DNA of 64,000 nt from Acidaminobacter hydrogenoformans DSM 2784 (GCF_900103005.1 NZ_FMWL01000015.1:1-64000); one strand, 5' to 3'; positions 48,953 to 58,900 are shown, numbered from the stretch's first letter. A program made the numbers and translations. Notes: generated by a model from the sequence alone, not told the origin.

Positions 48953-50995
48953 TTAGCTTGTTCTGGAGCGCGACATCATTCTCGTGACGCCGCCGCCATT
49001 TTCAACATCCGTATAGCCATAGTAGTTGAGAATCTGCGTCGCATAGGCACTTCGCGCACCCGTCGCACAGTAAAGGATTATTTTTCTGTTCTTATTTCCG
49101 AGCTCATGGATTCTATTCTGTATTTCGTCCAAAGGGATATTGATTGCGCCGGGAACCGCGCCGTAAGAAAATTCTTCATCCGAACGCACGTCTACAATTA
49201 AAGGCTCATTGGATGCTTCCTTTTTGGCATCCACTTTTGGAAGTTCACTTACTTTCGCTGTATTTGCAGCTTCAGTGACTTCTGCTTCGGAATTTTCGCC
49301 AATTTGCTTCGGATCCGGCGCCGGGAGGTCCAATTGGAAGGTTGACGGGGCGACTGCCCTGACATAGCCTGAAAGGCTTGAAAAACCTCCGCTGACATTG
49401 AATACGTTGGTAAAGCCTGCGCCTGTGAGGGTACGGAGCGCCTGATGGCCTTTCTTACCCGTTTGGTCGTAAACATAGATCCGCTTATTCTTTGGAAGCG
49501 CATTCAGCTTTGATGGAAGAAGCTCAAGCGGAATATTGACCGCGCCTGCAACATGAGATTTATTAAAGGCGAAAACATCCCTAACATCCAGCCAGAAGGC
49601 CTTTTCACTTTCTGGCGCGGCGTCCAGTTCAGAGATTGTAAGCGCAGGCGAGTAGCCGGAAATCCTGTTTTCTGCGACATAGGCCGCCATATTCATGGCG
49701 TCATTGGCAGTGCCAAGCGGTGGTGCATAGGCGAAATCCATGTCTGCAAGGTCAGAGACGGTCAGCTTTGCTGCCGCAGCAGCTGCCAAGACATCCAGCC
49801 TTCTGTCAGCGCCTGCGTAGCCCGCTGTCTGTCCGCCCAGTACGACGCCGGTCTCTCTGTCGTAAACGACCAGAACTGACACTTGCTCAGCGCCCGGATA
49901 ATAAGAGGTATGGTGCTCTTTATGAATCACAACCGCGTCCGCATTCAGCCCTGCAGCTCTGGCAGCTTTTAAGGAAAGACCTGTGGTTCCTGCTACCGCT
50001 TCAAAGACTCTGACAATGGAGGTGCCTATGGAGCCTTTGTATTCATGGCGTTTGCCTAAGGCATTTTCCGCCGCAATTCTGCCTTGGCGGTTGGCAGGTC
50101 CGGCAAGCGGGATGCGCACTTTCTTGCCATGCACCCGGTGCTCGAGCTCCACCATGTCCCCTGCCGCATAAATGTTGTCATCACTGGTTTTCAGCGTTTG
50201 ATCCACCAGCAGTCCGCCGGCATCACCTATAGCAAGGCCTGCATCTGCAGCAAGCTTTAATGTGGGACGTACACCAATGGAAAGCAGGACCAGATCCGCG
50301 TCCACACTGGCGCCATCCTTCAGGGTCACGTTGTTTCTTCCAATGGCGTCCACTGCTTTATTGGTCAGGACGTCCACACCGTAAGCGGTCATTTCTTCCT
50401 GTATAAATCCTGCGATTTCGGCTTCCATAATGGCCATGACATGCGGCATCATTTCGACCACAGAGACCTTCAGCCCTCTCTTGACAAGCGCTTCTGCCAT
50501 TTCGAGGCCAATAAACCCACCACCTACGACGACTGCGGTCTTGGGATTCTTATTTTCAATAAAGGTATGGATCTTGTCCATGTCCTCAAGGGTCCAGAGC
50601 TGGAAAACATGATCCTGGTCGGCACCTGGGATTGGTGGGGCAATAGGCTTTCCGCCCTGCGCCAGAATCAGCTTAGTATAATCAAAAGTCTTCTTCTCAC
50701 CGGTACGTGAATCGACTGTATGAACGACTTTGTTTTCTCTGTCAATCTCCGTGGCGGCTGTATGGATGTGAACCGCTGTCTGATATTGCTCATTAAAGCT
50801 TTCCGGGCTTTGAAGGATCAGCTTGGATCTGCTTTTAATGTCTCCGCCTATATAATAAGGAAGTCCGCAGTTCGCGAATGAAATATCCGGGCCGGACTCA
50901 AGAATTGTAATCTCAGCGTCTGATGAAATGCGTCTCGCTTTTGCAGCCGCGGTAGCGCCCGCTGCGACACCGCCAATAATAACTATTTTCTCCAT
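48953..50995 (-). CDS. CoA-disulfide reductase fused to two rhodanese domains
   Basis: The protein is about 680 aa. An FAD/NAD pyridine nucleotide-disulfide oxidoreductase (residues about 1-445) has IIGGVAAGATAAAKARR, the single redox Cys in SFANCGLPYYIGG, VVVGGGFIGLEMAE, and IYAAGDMVELEH. A first rhodanese domain (about 460-550) has YVYDQTGKKGHQ, lacking the catalytic Cys. After a linker rich in Glu/Ala a second rhodanese (about 590-680) has YCATGARSAYAT with the active Cys. It is likely to reduce CoA polysulfide/persulfide or disulfides. GGAGGAG supports the start. Its promoter carries a CsoR/CstR-like site. Confidence 0.88.
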   Translation of the reverse strand: MEKIVIIGGVAAGATAAAKARRISSDAEITILESGPDISFANCGLPYYIGGDIKSRSKLILQSPESFNEQYQTAVHIHTAATEIDRENKVVHTVDSRTGEKKTFDYTKLILAQGGKPIAPPIPGADQDHVFQLWTLEDMDKIHTFIENKNPKTAVVVGGGFIGLEMAEALVKRGLKVSVVEMMPHVMAIMEAEIAGFIQEEMTAYGVDVLTNKAVDAIGRNNVTLKDGASVDADLVLLSIGVRPTLKLAADAGLAIGDAGGLLVDQTLKTSDDNIYAAGDMVELEHRVHGKKVRIPLAGPANRQGRIAAENALGKRHEYKGSIGTSIVRVFEAVAGTTGLSLKAARAAGLNADAVVIHKEHHTSYYPGAEQVSVLVVYDRETGVVLGGQTAGYAGADRRLDVLAAAAAAKLTVSDLADMDFAYAPPLGTANDAMNMAAYVAENRISGYSPALTISELDAAPESEKAFWLDVRDVFAFNKSHVAGAVNIPLELLPSKLNALPKNKRIYVYDQTGKKGHQALRTLTGAGFTNVFNVSGGFSSLSGYVRAVAPSTFQLDLPAPDPKQIGENSEAEVTEAANTAKVSELPKVDAKKEASNEPLIVDVRSDEEFSYGAVPGAINIPLDEIQNRIHELGNKNRKIILYCATGARSAYATQILNYYGYTDVENGGGVTRMMSRSRTS

Positions 50996-51060
50996 GTTGA
51001 TCTCCTCCATAATTAAAAAATCATATTGATAGCAGCTGGTGGCATCTCTCACAGCGCTAT

Positions 51061-51110
51061 ATACCTATACCCCGTATAGGTATAATAAGACTTTTTTTTG
51101 TATCTGTCAA
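51061..51110 (-). promoter_or_regulatory. Promoter with CsoR/CstR-like operator
   Basis: Minus strand TTGACA (51105-51110), 17 nt, TATTAT (51082-51087). Directly after and touching the -10 box is a perfect inverted repeat ATACCTATAC-N3-GTATAGGTAT (51061-51083). Its centre, GTATACCCC-like, resembles the operators of CsoR/CstR copper or persulfide repressors. It is 66 bp before the ATG. Confidence 0.75.
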
Positions 51111-51145
51111 CCCCCCCTTGACTAAGTAATTGGAATTTTAGATCC

Positions 51146-51209
51146 CACTGACAGTCAGTGCCAGCATTTATGGCTGAACACTGAACGCCGCTCAGGCTGT
51201 GGCGTTCAG
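51146..51209. other. Two short hairpins in the gap before the secreted protein gene
   Basis: CACTGA-CAG-TCAGTG (51146-51160) and CTGAACGCC-N11-GGCGTTCAG (51181-51209), both perfectly paired and without T-runs. They lie behind the reductase promoter and past the 3' end of the secreted protein gene. The gap 50996-51390 has no gene. Confidence 0.5.
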
Positions 51210-51229
51210 CGTGCGTGACATGATCATAC

Positions 51230-51291
51230 AAAAAAACATCGGCAGAATCTCTTGGCTTTTAAAAGCTTCAAAGATCCTGACGATGTTTTTT
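51230..51291. repeat. Family A palindrome, copy 12, divergent with compensatory arms
   Basis: AAAAAACATCGGCAG / CTGACGATGTTTTTTT. The outer GACC/GGTC pair is replaced by AAAC/GTTT on both arms, so pairing is kept, and the T-run becomes a good terminator for the minus-strand gene that ends at 51391. Confidence 0.78.
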
Positions 51292-51390
51292 TACGCCAAT
51301 TACACACGAGTTCAAAATTTTAAATTTCATACTCCCGACAAGATTGCACTTTATCATCCATATTCAGTCGAATACGCCGCTGCTGTGGTC

Positions 51391-53832
51391 TTAAGAGGAA
51401 TGCGACCTGAACCTGCTAATCAGAAAAATCCCGCCCACAATCACAGCAAGGATCACCGCTACTTTGACAAACAGAATGGTTTCTGCGCCTTTCTCATTTT
51501 CCCCTGTATCATTAAAATCGAATTCAAAGGCTTTTCCATTTTCATCAAATGCATGATCCAAAAAATAACCGTTCTGCAATATGGCGGCGTAGTTTCGCCT
51601 AAAATCTATGGAGGAAAAAACTAAAGGCGCTTCATCCTGACCTTCCGGCCAAACAGTGAGCTCACAGTCATAACCTGCAGGTGGCACCTCAACATAAACC
51701 ATGCCTTGCAAATTGACTGTCTTCGTTGAATAATCCAGTGCGGGATGATCATAAAATTTTACCTGCACATTATAGTAAGGCAGATCATTGGCCACGCGGA
51801 TATAATGACCGGAGAAAGGCTGCGAGCTTCTTCTTTTCGGATCAGAAGCATAGGCTGCCGAACCAATGGGATCCCCTTCCTTATACTGCATAGTCGGATT
51901 TCCATCTAAATCTCTTGTGGAATAATCGACAAACCGTTCCCCATTGGTGTAGATATTATCTTTATTGGAATCCATAAAGGCTTCGCCTATCGTGTAGACG
52001 CCGTCACCTGCCGCGCTGGAAAAGAAAAACCCATGATTTTTGAAAACCTGATCGATTTGGATCTTCTGACTGGGATACTTCACCATTAGCGCTTCATAAA
52101 CCGCAGTAAAATCACTGCGGTATTCTTGCAAGACAGACCATAATTCCTCAAACGCTATGGCCACCGCATCATCATCCTCAGATGGATTGTCGATCAGATC
52201 CCAAAGCGTTCCCGCTACCGCAAATTCCTCAGCCTTGCCGCTTTCATCCCATGCTTTATAATTGACCTCAATATTCATTCTACCCGGAATAATCATTACC
52301 ACATCATCGTTAACATAAGCCTGCATTGCTAATCCCATTAACACGGCGAAACCCTCCATATAGGAATCAGCGGTAGAAGTATTGGCGTATCCACCGTGGT
52401 TTATGTCGCCTTCCATTATTGGCAGTCTATGCCCATACATGCATTGCATGGCAAAATGACTGAATTCATGAAATACAGCATAGGGAAACAGCGGACTTTG
52501 ATAGGAAGCGTGCAAATATGCTAAATAAATGTCGCCATTGGCTGGTTGGTAAAAAGAATCGAAGGCCTCGTTGATCTTTGTGATACTTCCACCCCTAAAA
52601 GCATGTACGTCAACAGGCAGCTGATAATCTAATGTCACACCCAGCGCCTCATTGTATATTTCAAAGGCATTTATCAAGGCTTCATAAAGCCTGATGTTCT
52701 CATTAACGCGTTCTTTATACTCCTTTTTCTCCTCAGCGGTGAGCTGTTCTTTCCACCCCTCACTGATGCTCACCGAATAGCCTTCCAACGGACAAAAATC
52801 AAACAAGATTTCTTCTTGAGAAGAAGCAGTTATAAATCCATCCGTTACGACAAGATAACATAAACGTTTATTGTCACGCTCATCAAATTGATTTAAAAAA
52901 TTTACGCCTTCAGGATTATAAGAAAATTCAATTCCCAGCCTCAACTGATGGTCATCATTCAGCGGCTGATTAAGGGATAATACATATCTGCCTTGGGAAT
53001 CTGAAACTGACCGCACATTCCCCATAATTTCACCATTTTTATTATAGAAGATTGCATGAACAATGGTATGGGGAATGGGTTTCGTGTGTTTTTGATCAAA
53101 ATAGATCACGCCTTTTATTGACTTTGCAGCAATCTGCTCTGAATCTGCCGTATCTGGTAAAGAAGTGGCAACATCATCCGTTTTCCATTCATAAATGTAT
53201 TTTGCGCCAAGCACCTTATCACAACGCACAACGACAAAGAGCGCTTTTTTCATTCCGGCTCTGCCTTGGCCAAAAGTCCCAGTAACCTCTTTTGTCTGGG
53301 ATGCTACTTTGACCACACCGTCGGCAATAATAGCTTCACAAAGCCCAAGTCCGCTTTGATCGACAAAATCCCCGCTCCCTGCATCCAGTCGGCCAAAGGG
53401 TGCGGTAAGCTCCGCAAAGTAGGCTTTCATAGTAATCCCGCTATAATTTATGGAAAGTCGATCAAATTGATCGATGCGAGCGTTAAGATTAAGTGTTACT
53501 TTCTCATCGGGCGCTACTTTCTTGGGCGGAAGCGACCAGCTACCGGTTCTCGTCAGAACCTCATTCGAATAAGTATTATGTATGCCGTCATAAGTTGTTC
53601 GGTTGTACAAGACCGTAACACTGCCTTCTGTGTAATTGAACTTTGTTTCCCTCGTATCTGACTTATCTCCGATTATTTGGTCAGAGGGGATAACCGTTTC
53701 CGTTTCAACCAGTTGCCAATAGCCATTGCTTTCCGGCGAGGCAGCGAATACTGGATCGTTTAAACCCAGGAATGTTGAGCTAAGATGTGTAAAAAACACC
53801 GCAACTAAAATAATTAAAACGTATTTTCGCAC
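51391..53832 (-). CDS. Secreted, membrane-anchored HExxH protein
   Basis: An 813-aa protein. The signal peptide is residues 1-30 (KYVLIILVAVFFTHLSS; cleavage near VFA-AS). A beta-rich N-terminal region follows, then a carboxypeptidase-regulatory-like repeat (about 235-300, KGVIYFDQKHTKPIP). A putative zinc peptidase site, HEFSHFAMQ (about 460-468), comes with a downstream acidic region. DSNKDNIYTNGE (about 620) looks like a dockerin/EF-hand-type Ca loop. A C-terminal TM (AVILAVIVGGIFLI) and basic tail anchor it. No named family recognised; a surface metalloprotease is inferred. Confidence 0.72.
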   Translation of the reverse strand: MRKYVLIILVAVFFTHLSSTFLGLNDPVFAASPESNGYWQLVETETVIPSDQIIGDKSDTRETKFNYTEGSVTVLYNRTTYDGIHNTYSNEVLTRTGSWSLPPKKVAPDEKVTLNLNARIDQFDRLSINYSGITMKAYFAELTAPFGRLDAGSGDFVDQSGLGLCEAIIADGVVKVASQTKEVTGTFGQGRAGMKKALFVVVRCDKVLGAKYIYEWKTDDVATSLPDTADSEQIAAKSIKGVIYFDQKHTKPIPHTIVHAIFYNKNGEIMGNVRSVSDSQGRYVLSLNQPLNDDHQLRLGIEFSYNPEGVNFLNQFDERDNKRLCYLVVTDGFITASSQEEILFDFCPLEGYSVSISEGWKEQLTAEEKKEYKERVNENIRLYEALINAFEIYNEALGVTLDYQLPVDVHAFRGGSITKINEAFDSFYQPANGDIYLAYLHASYQSPLFPYAVFHEFSHFAMQCMYGHRLPIMEGDINHGGYANTSTADSYMEGFAVLMGLAMQAYVNDDVVMIIPGRMNIEVNYKAWDESGKAEEFAVAGTLWDLIDNPSEDDDAVAIAFEELWSVLQEYRSDFTAVYEALMVKYPSQKIQIDQVFKNHGFFFSSAAGDGVYTIGEAFMDSNKDNIYTNGERFVDYSTRDLDGNPTMQYKEGDPIGSAAYASDPKRRSSQPFSGHYIRVANDLPYYNVQVKFYDHPALDYSTKTVNLQGMVYVEVPPAGYDCELTVWPEGQDEAPLVFSSIDFRRNYAAILQNGYFLDHAFDENGKAFEFDFNDTGENEKGAETILFVKVAVILAVIVGGIFLISRFRSHSS

Positions 53833-53883
53833 GATTTCCCCTCCCTGCTCAATTCTTATGACACTTAAATATTGGCAATTTCA

Positions 53884-54345
53884 CTACAGCGCATCTATGA
53901 GTTCGAGCAGTTCAGCCGTCTCAGGAATATCACTCATGGCGTGCCCATAGTGGACGTATCTGAGAATCCCTTTTTGATCCACCAGCATCTGGGCAGGCAT
54001 TCTCCCGAGCTTGAACAAGTTGACCTTCTGCCCATATAATTTCAGGACGGAGAGCGTGTCATCAGGTATGCCGTAAAACTTCAGCGCGTTCTCTTCGAAG
54101 TATTTCCTGAAGGCCTTCGGGTTTTCGGGGCCAATGACGACAATTTTGGTATTCTTTTCTTCAAATTTCTCATAGTTTTGACGCAACTGCGCCATGTGCT
54201 TTTGGCAGAACGGTCAAACAAAGCCTCGGTTCAGCACAATCAAGACATTGCTCTTTCCTTGAAAATCAGACAGCTTGAATAAATCGCCTTTGTAATCATC
54301 CATTTGAAAATCTGGTGCCTCTTTGTTTAACGCAACACTGGACAT
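53884..54345 (-). CDS. Redoxin (peroxiredoxin-like) selenoprotein with in-frame UGA
   Basis: A 153-aa AhpC/TSA-type redoxin read through a TGA at 54214-54216, residue 44. Upstream the frame gives APDFQMDDYKGDLFKLSDF and VLIVLNRGFV; after TGA the same frame continues PFCQKHMAQLRQ and on to the family C-terminus. The active site is therefore Sec-Pro-Phe-Cys in place of the CPxC of relatives. No frameshift or other lesion is present. A stem CTGC...GCAG with a loop starting AAAAG follows the TGA by about 6 nt and could be the bacterial SECIS. AAGGAG supports the ATG at 54345. It would reduce peroxides. Confidence 0.85.
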
Positions 54346-54488
54346 GGCTTCAGCTCCTTCTGTAAGATATAGATTTAAAATCAATTTCTTGCCATTTGGC
54401 CACGGTTTCCTATTATAAGATACCGCTCTCCTTATATAAATTCCGCTTTGCAAAATAATTCAAACAACTATTTTGGTAAATTGAAAAC

Positions 54489-54551
54489 GAAAGACCATTG
54501 GCAACTCTTTAAGCTTTCAAATGCCCAGGGAGAGGATTGCCGATGGTCTCA
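54489..54551. repeat. Family A palindrome, copy 13
   Basis: GAAAGACCATTGGCAACTC / GATTGCCGATGGTCTC. One arm has the T variant and the other the original G, so the pair becomes G-T: an intermediate between the two arm types. Confidence 0.8.
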
Positions 54552-54607
54552 GTATTTCATCCAGATTACATTACAAAAATTGTCCTTTCAAACACCTGGC
54601 GGAGCCG

Positions 54608-55273
54608 CTACGCCTTCTTCGCCTGAGCCTTGACTTTGGCAACGGCTAAAATCAACCCGAGTGCCAGGGAAAGGGACGCGGCAAACAGGACTTTATATTC
54701 CGGCGGCAGCATGAACGTGATCGTATGAGCCGGAATCCAGAAGAACGGCAGCGTTTTGAAAATAACGAAGGAGAAAAAGCTTTCCCAGTCAATCGTCTTC
54801 ACGATCTTGCCAATCGTTATTTTTTCTTTGGAATTTTGATATTTCAGATCAATATAAGTATCCGTCATTTTATGGGTGCCCATCAGGACAGGCGCAAAAG
54901 TTGTGTTCAGCAGAACGCTGACCTGAAGCGCGAAGACAATACCGCCGCCATCAAGCAGCAGGCCTTTGGACTGCGCCGCTTTCACGCCGCTGCCATAAAT
55001 TTCGAAAACCAGCACAATCAATACGCCCAGGAGACCCCAAATGAGCGCTCTGTAAACGATGCCCTTGGGAAGGCGATCCCAGCCCTTGGTCGTGATCCTA
55101 ACAGCCAGCAGCTCGCCCATGGTCGCCAGGATTGCGAACTTGATGAATCCAGAAATGTACGGATGTGCCGATGTGAAATTCATAAACACATCATGGGTAG
55201 CCGGGACAGAGATAAACGCCACGATTGCCGCTAATACGAGTCCCCAGATCAAATCACCTTTTTTCAACTTCAT
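54608..55273 (-). CDS. Polytopic membrane protein of unknown function
   Basis: A 221-aa protein with about five TM segments: GLVLAAIVAFISVPATHDVF, FIKFAILATMGELLAVRI, ALIWGLLGVLIVLVFEIY, ALQVSVLLNTTFAPVLMG and the C-terminal VLFAASLSLALGLILAVAKV. A conserved-looking polar set, GELLAVRITTKGWDRLPKG and MGTHKMTDTYID, lies between them. I do not recognise a named family with certainty. The ATG has GGAGGTAATG upstream. It is monocistronic. Confidence 0.75.
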   Translation of the reverse strand: MKLKKGDLIWGLVLAAIVAFISVPATHDVFMNFTSAHPYISGFIKFAILATMGELLAVRITTKGWDRLPKGIVYRALIWGLLGVLIVLVFEIYGSGVKAAQSKGLLLDGGGIVFALQVSVLLNTTFAPVLMGTHKMTDTYIDLKYQNSKEKITIGKIVKTIDWESFFSFVIFKTLPFFWIPAHTITFMLPPEYKVLFAASLSLALGLILAVAKVKAQAKKA

Positions 55274-55414
55274 TACCTCCTATGAATAATTCCTCATTTC
55301 TATAATGTAGCATAAACTGGTCATTAGATCACGAAAAAGAACATGCCCCCACTGTTTATCTTTTGTGATTGATGGTCTCAATTTTTACGAGAAAATGGTG
55401 CGGGGAAAGCGAAT

Positions 55415-55446
55415 AAAAAAAGAGCCCACAAAAGGCTCGTTTTTTT
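55415..55446 (-). terminator. Terminator after the YggT-like gene
   Basis: AAAAAAAGAGCC / GGCTCGTTTTTT with a 7-nt loop, 18 bp past the stop codon, T-runs on both strands. Confidence 0.85.
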
Positions 55447-55463
55447 GATGACTCAATCCAAGG

Positions 55464-55841
55464 TTAGTTGCTCCGGCGATCTACATTCGTGTATTCGGTT
55501 TTTTCGACATGACTGCTTTTTTTAAGCGTGATCAGCTTAAACGTGATCCATGCAATCAAAGCAACGACAATCATTGCAATAACTGTTGCGGGTTCTAAAA
55601 CTGAGGCGGTTTCAAGGCCTTCTGTAACCGCGCTTGAGAAAATGCCTTCAAAAATACTTACAATAGGTTTCGTGATACCGTAAATGGCGCTGACAAATCC
55701 ATTTTCGGCATTTGCACCCAACAGCTTGAAGATAAGACGAAATGCTAAAAGAGATTCTACGATTCCAAAAAAGACTGAAAAGAGGTGGGTTGGCAGCTGA
55801 TTGTTGTCAAAAGTATTGCGTGTGGTCGTTTGTCTTGTCAT
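55464..55841 (-). CDS. YggT-like membrane protein
   Basis: A 125-aa protein. Two TM segments flank a YggT-type core: LLAFRLIFKLLGANAENGF, then IYGITKPIVSIFEGIF, and a second TM VLEPATVIAMIVVALIAWITF. The C-terminus is polar. GTGGAG supports the ATG at 55841, with the frame open to 55892. Its role is unknown; family members are small membrane proteins sometimes tied to osmotic or division functions. It is downstream of the glucan synthase gene by 65 bp. Confidence 0.7.
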   Translation of the reverse strand: MTRQTTTRNTFDNNQLPTHLFSVFFGIVESLLAFRLIFKLLGANAENGFVSAIYGITKPIVSIFEGIFSSAVTEGLETASVLEPATVIAMIVVALIAWITFKLITLKKSSHVEKTEYTNVDRRSN

Positions 55842-55906
55842 TATGGCATCTCCACTTCTGTTTGAATAATCCGAGGTAAGGGACTGGACCATTATACTTT
55901 GAAACT

Positions 55907-58900
55907 TTACACAAAGCGCCGCTCAGCAGGATTGGTCTCACCCATCAAGACTTCCACTTGATGCGTTCTTTTGTCATTCATCAGAGAAATTGAAAGCGCC
56001 GCCTGGAGCTCACCATCAACGATCACTCTCAGGACGCCCTTGCTTATGCCCTCTGGATTCTTTACTTCTATCTCATAGACCGTTTCCATATAACTGTAAC
56101 GGATGGCAAAAGAGGTCCACTTTTCAGGTATAGTTGGATCAAGGATCAATTTGTCCCCTTGCTTATTAAAGCCAAGAATATTTTCCAGTCCAGCTTTGTA
56201 CATCCAGCCAGCGGCGCCTGTATACCAAGTCCAGCCGCCCCTTCCAACGTGGGGTGGCTCTCCGTAGACATCGGCAGCCATCACATAAGGCTCGACTTTG
56301 TAAATCCAAGACTCCCTGTGGGTTCGCGCATGGTTGATTGGGTTGAGCATCCGGAAGCAATCCCAGGCCTTGTTGCCGTCACCCAGTTTTGAGAATGCCA
56401 CCACAGCCCAGGCTGCTGCGTGTGTATACTGCCCGCCATTTTCACGAACCCCTGGAAGGTAGCCTTTTATATAGCCCGGATCCAAAGTGCCCTCCGTAAA
56501 AGGTGGGGTTAGAAGTTTTATGATGCCCTCTTCACCCATCATCAGATAATTTTCCAGGGCTTGCATTGCTTTTGCCGCTCTTTTGGGATCAGCCGCTCCT
56601 GAAATCGCAGACCAGGTTTGTGCCAAGGAATCAATTTTGCATTCATTGTTGTAAGAAGATCCCAACGGTGTTCCGTCATCAAAATAAGCCCTTCTGTACC
56701 AGTCTCCATCCCAACCATGGGTTTCAACCGCGTCTGCGACTTTTACAGCCAGCAGCGCTAACTCATCCGCACGAACTTCATCCCCCATTTCACGGCAAAT
56801 CGGTATGAACTTCTGTAATGTCGCGTATAAAAACCAGCTCAGCCAAATACTCTCGCCTTTCCCCTCTGTGCCTATATGGTTCATTCCGTCGTTCCAGTCA
56901 CCGCCACGAATCAGGGCAAGACCGTGTTCCCCAAACCGGAGCGCGTTGTCCAAAGAGCGCATGCAATGGTCATAGAGGTCGTAAGTTTCCAATGAAACTT
57001 TGGGCTGGCAGTAGCGATCCTCTTCATTTTCTTTTAAGGGTTCCTCCTGCATATAAGGTGCCTGGCTGTTCAAAATGTCAACATCACCCGTGACTCTAAT
57101 ATATTCTGCAGTCACATAAGGCAGCCACAAGTAATCGTCTGATATTCGCGTCCGGGTTCCCTTACCGGTAGGCTCGTGCCACCAGTGCAGGGCGTCACCC
57201 TCTTCAAATTGATGGCCAGCGTGTTTTATGATCTGTGCCCTGGTTAAGGCTGGCCACGTGGCAGCCAAAGATAAACTATCCTGTAGCTGGTCCCGGAAGC
57301 CGTATGCCCCGCCCGCCTGATAAAAGCCTGAGCGGGCCCACATCCTGCAGGAAATGACCTGATACTGAAGCCATCCGTTGAGCAGGATATTCATGGACGG
57401 GTCCGGCGTTTCCACTTTGACGACCTGCAGTTTATTTTTCCAAAAAAGTTCAACCTCTGCTAATGCATCCTTTGCCTGCTGAATCGTCTTAAAGCGACTT
57501 GCCAGTTCAAGGGCCTCCACCTGACTGTCAGCCATACCCATTATAAATAATATCTCTTTGGTCTCCATAGCTCCAAGGCTGACTTTTACCTGCATTGCCC
57601 CGCAGGGATCATAGCCAGAACCTGTGGTTCCTGACAATGCACTGTGCTTCAATGCTTCTGGGGAATCCATTCCACCGCGGCCAAAGAATTCTTTTCTATC
57701 ACCCGTCACGGTCCGCGCCTTTATAGAGGCATCCATAAAACAAACCTTGTCCGCAAATTCCCTGTTATAAGGGTTCTCTATCATCAGAGTGCCGTCTTCC
57801 GTTTGAGAACTGACCACATGCATCCCGGTTTCGCTCATGCTGACGCCTAAAATTGGGGTCATATAATACGTCAGCGTCAGATTTTTGTTTTCCTGGCTAA
57901 TGTTTCGCAAACTGATTTTGCTGATTTTTACCGTGCCCTTAACCGGGACAAACTGAACAAGCTCTTGTTCAATCCCATGGCTTTGATGGTGGAAGCTTGT
58001 ATAGCCAAAACCATGCTCTATGGTATAGGGTTCTTCTTCCCTTACAGGCAGTGGTGTCATGGACCAAAGCGTTCCGTCATCATCACTGATATAAAATATT
58101 TCTCCAGGCTCGTCTCCAACAGAATCGTTTGACCACTTGGACAATTTGTTTTCTCTGCTGTTCTCACACCAGGTATACCCGCCTCCAGACTCTGATACTA
58201 TAAATCCAAAATTGGGATTCGCAATGACGTTTACCCACGGCGCCGGTGTTGCCATGCTTTTTTCAAGGGTGATGACATAGCTTTTTCCATTTTTGCCAAA
58301 GCCGCCAAATCCATTGAAAAACTGAAGCGCCTTTTGTTCCTCTTCCGAATGTTTTAATAAAGGTCCACGCTCGCGGATTACATTTTGGAAAGCTTCTGAA
58401 ATTTCGCTTTGAGCGACGATTTGAGTCATAGACTCAGTCTCAGCATCAGTCTCAGCACGAATCTCAGCGCGAGCCACAAACTGATCTGTCTGCACTGCAG
58501 CGTCAGCGCTGGCTTCAGGTACACTCGCACTGTACTGCGCTTCCATAGTGCCGCAGCCGCCCTCGAAAATCATCTTCGCACAGGCAAAGAACAGATTGAC
58601 TTCCGGTGACGTCATGGTGCTGGTTTTCAAAATGAAGACATCCTGGTGACGATTCATGGCATCCTGAGTCTGCATATTGTAGACAATTTCCGTGATTAAT
58701 GAAAACAGCGGATTGTTGTAACTGTTTTCCTCCTGGCTTAAAATCACCAGATCTACCTTGAGATTTTTCAAACGCCAGTACTCATGGGCTTTAAGGAGCT
58801 CAAATAGAAGCTCCATCTCATCGACCTTATCCAGGGATAGGAGAACAATTGGCCGGTCACCTGAAATGCCGTACTGCCAGAAGGTTTGCTGGCCTTTTCG

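Noticed and set aside
53884-54453. Redoxin as two separate genes or a pseudogene
   Set aside because: The TGA is at the catalytic position, the frame does not shift, the second half has no proper start and the UxxC context is typical of selenoproteins.
9026-54551. CRISPR array suggested by repeated palindromes
   Set aside because: Copies are kilobases apart with unequal centres and no regular spacers or cas genes.
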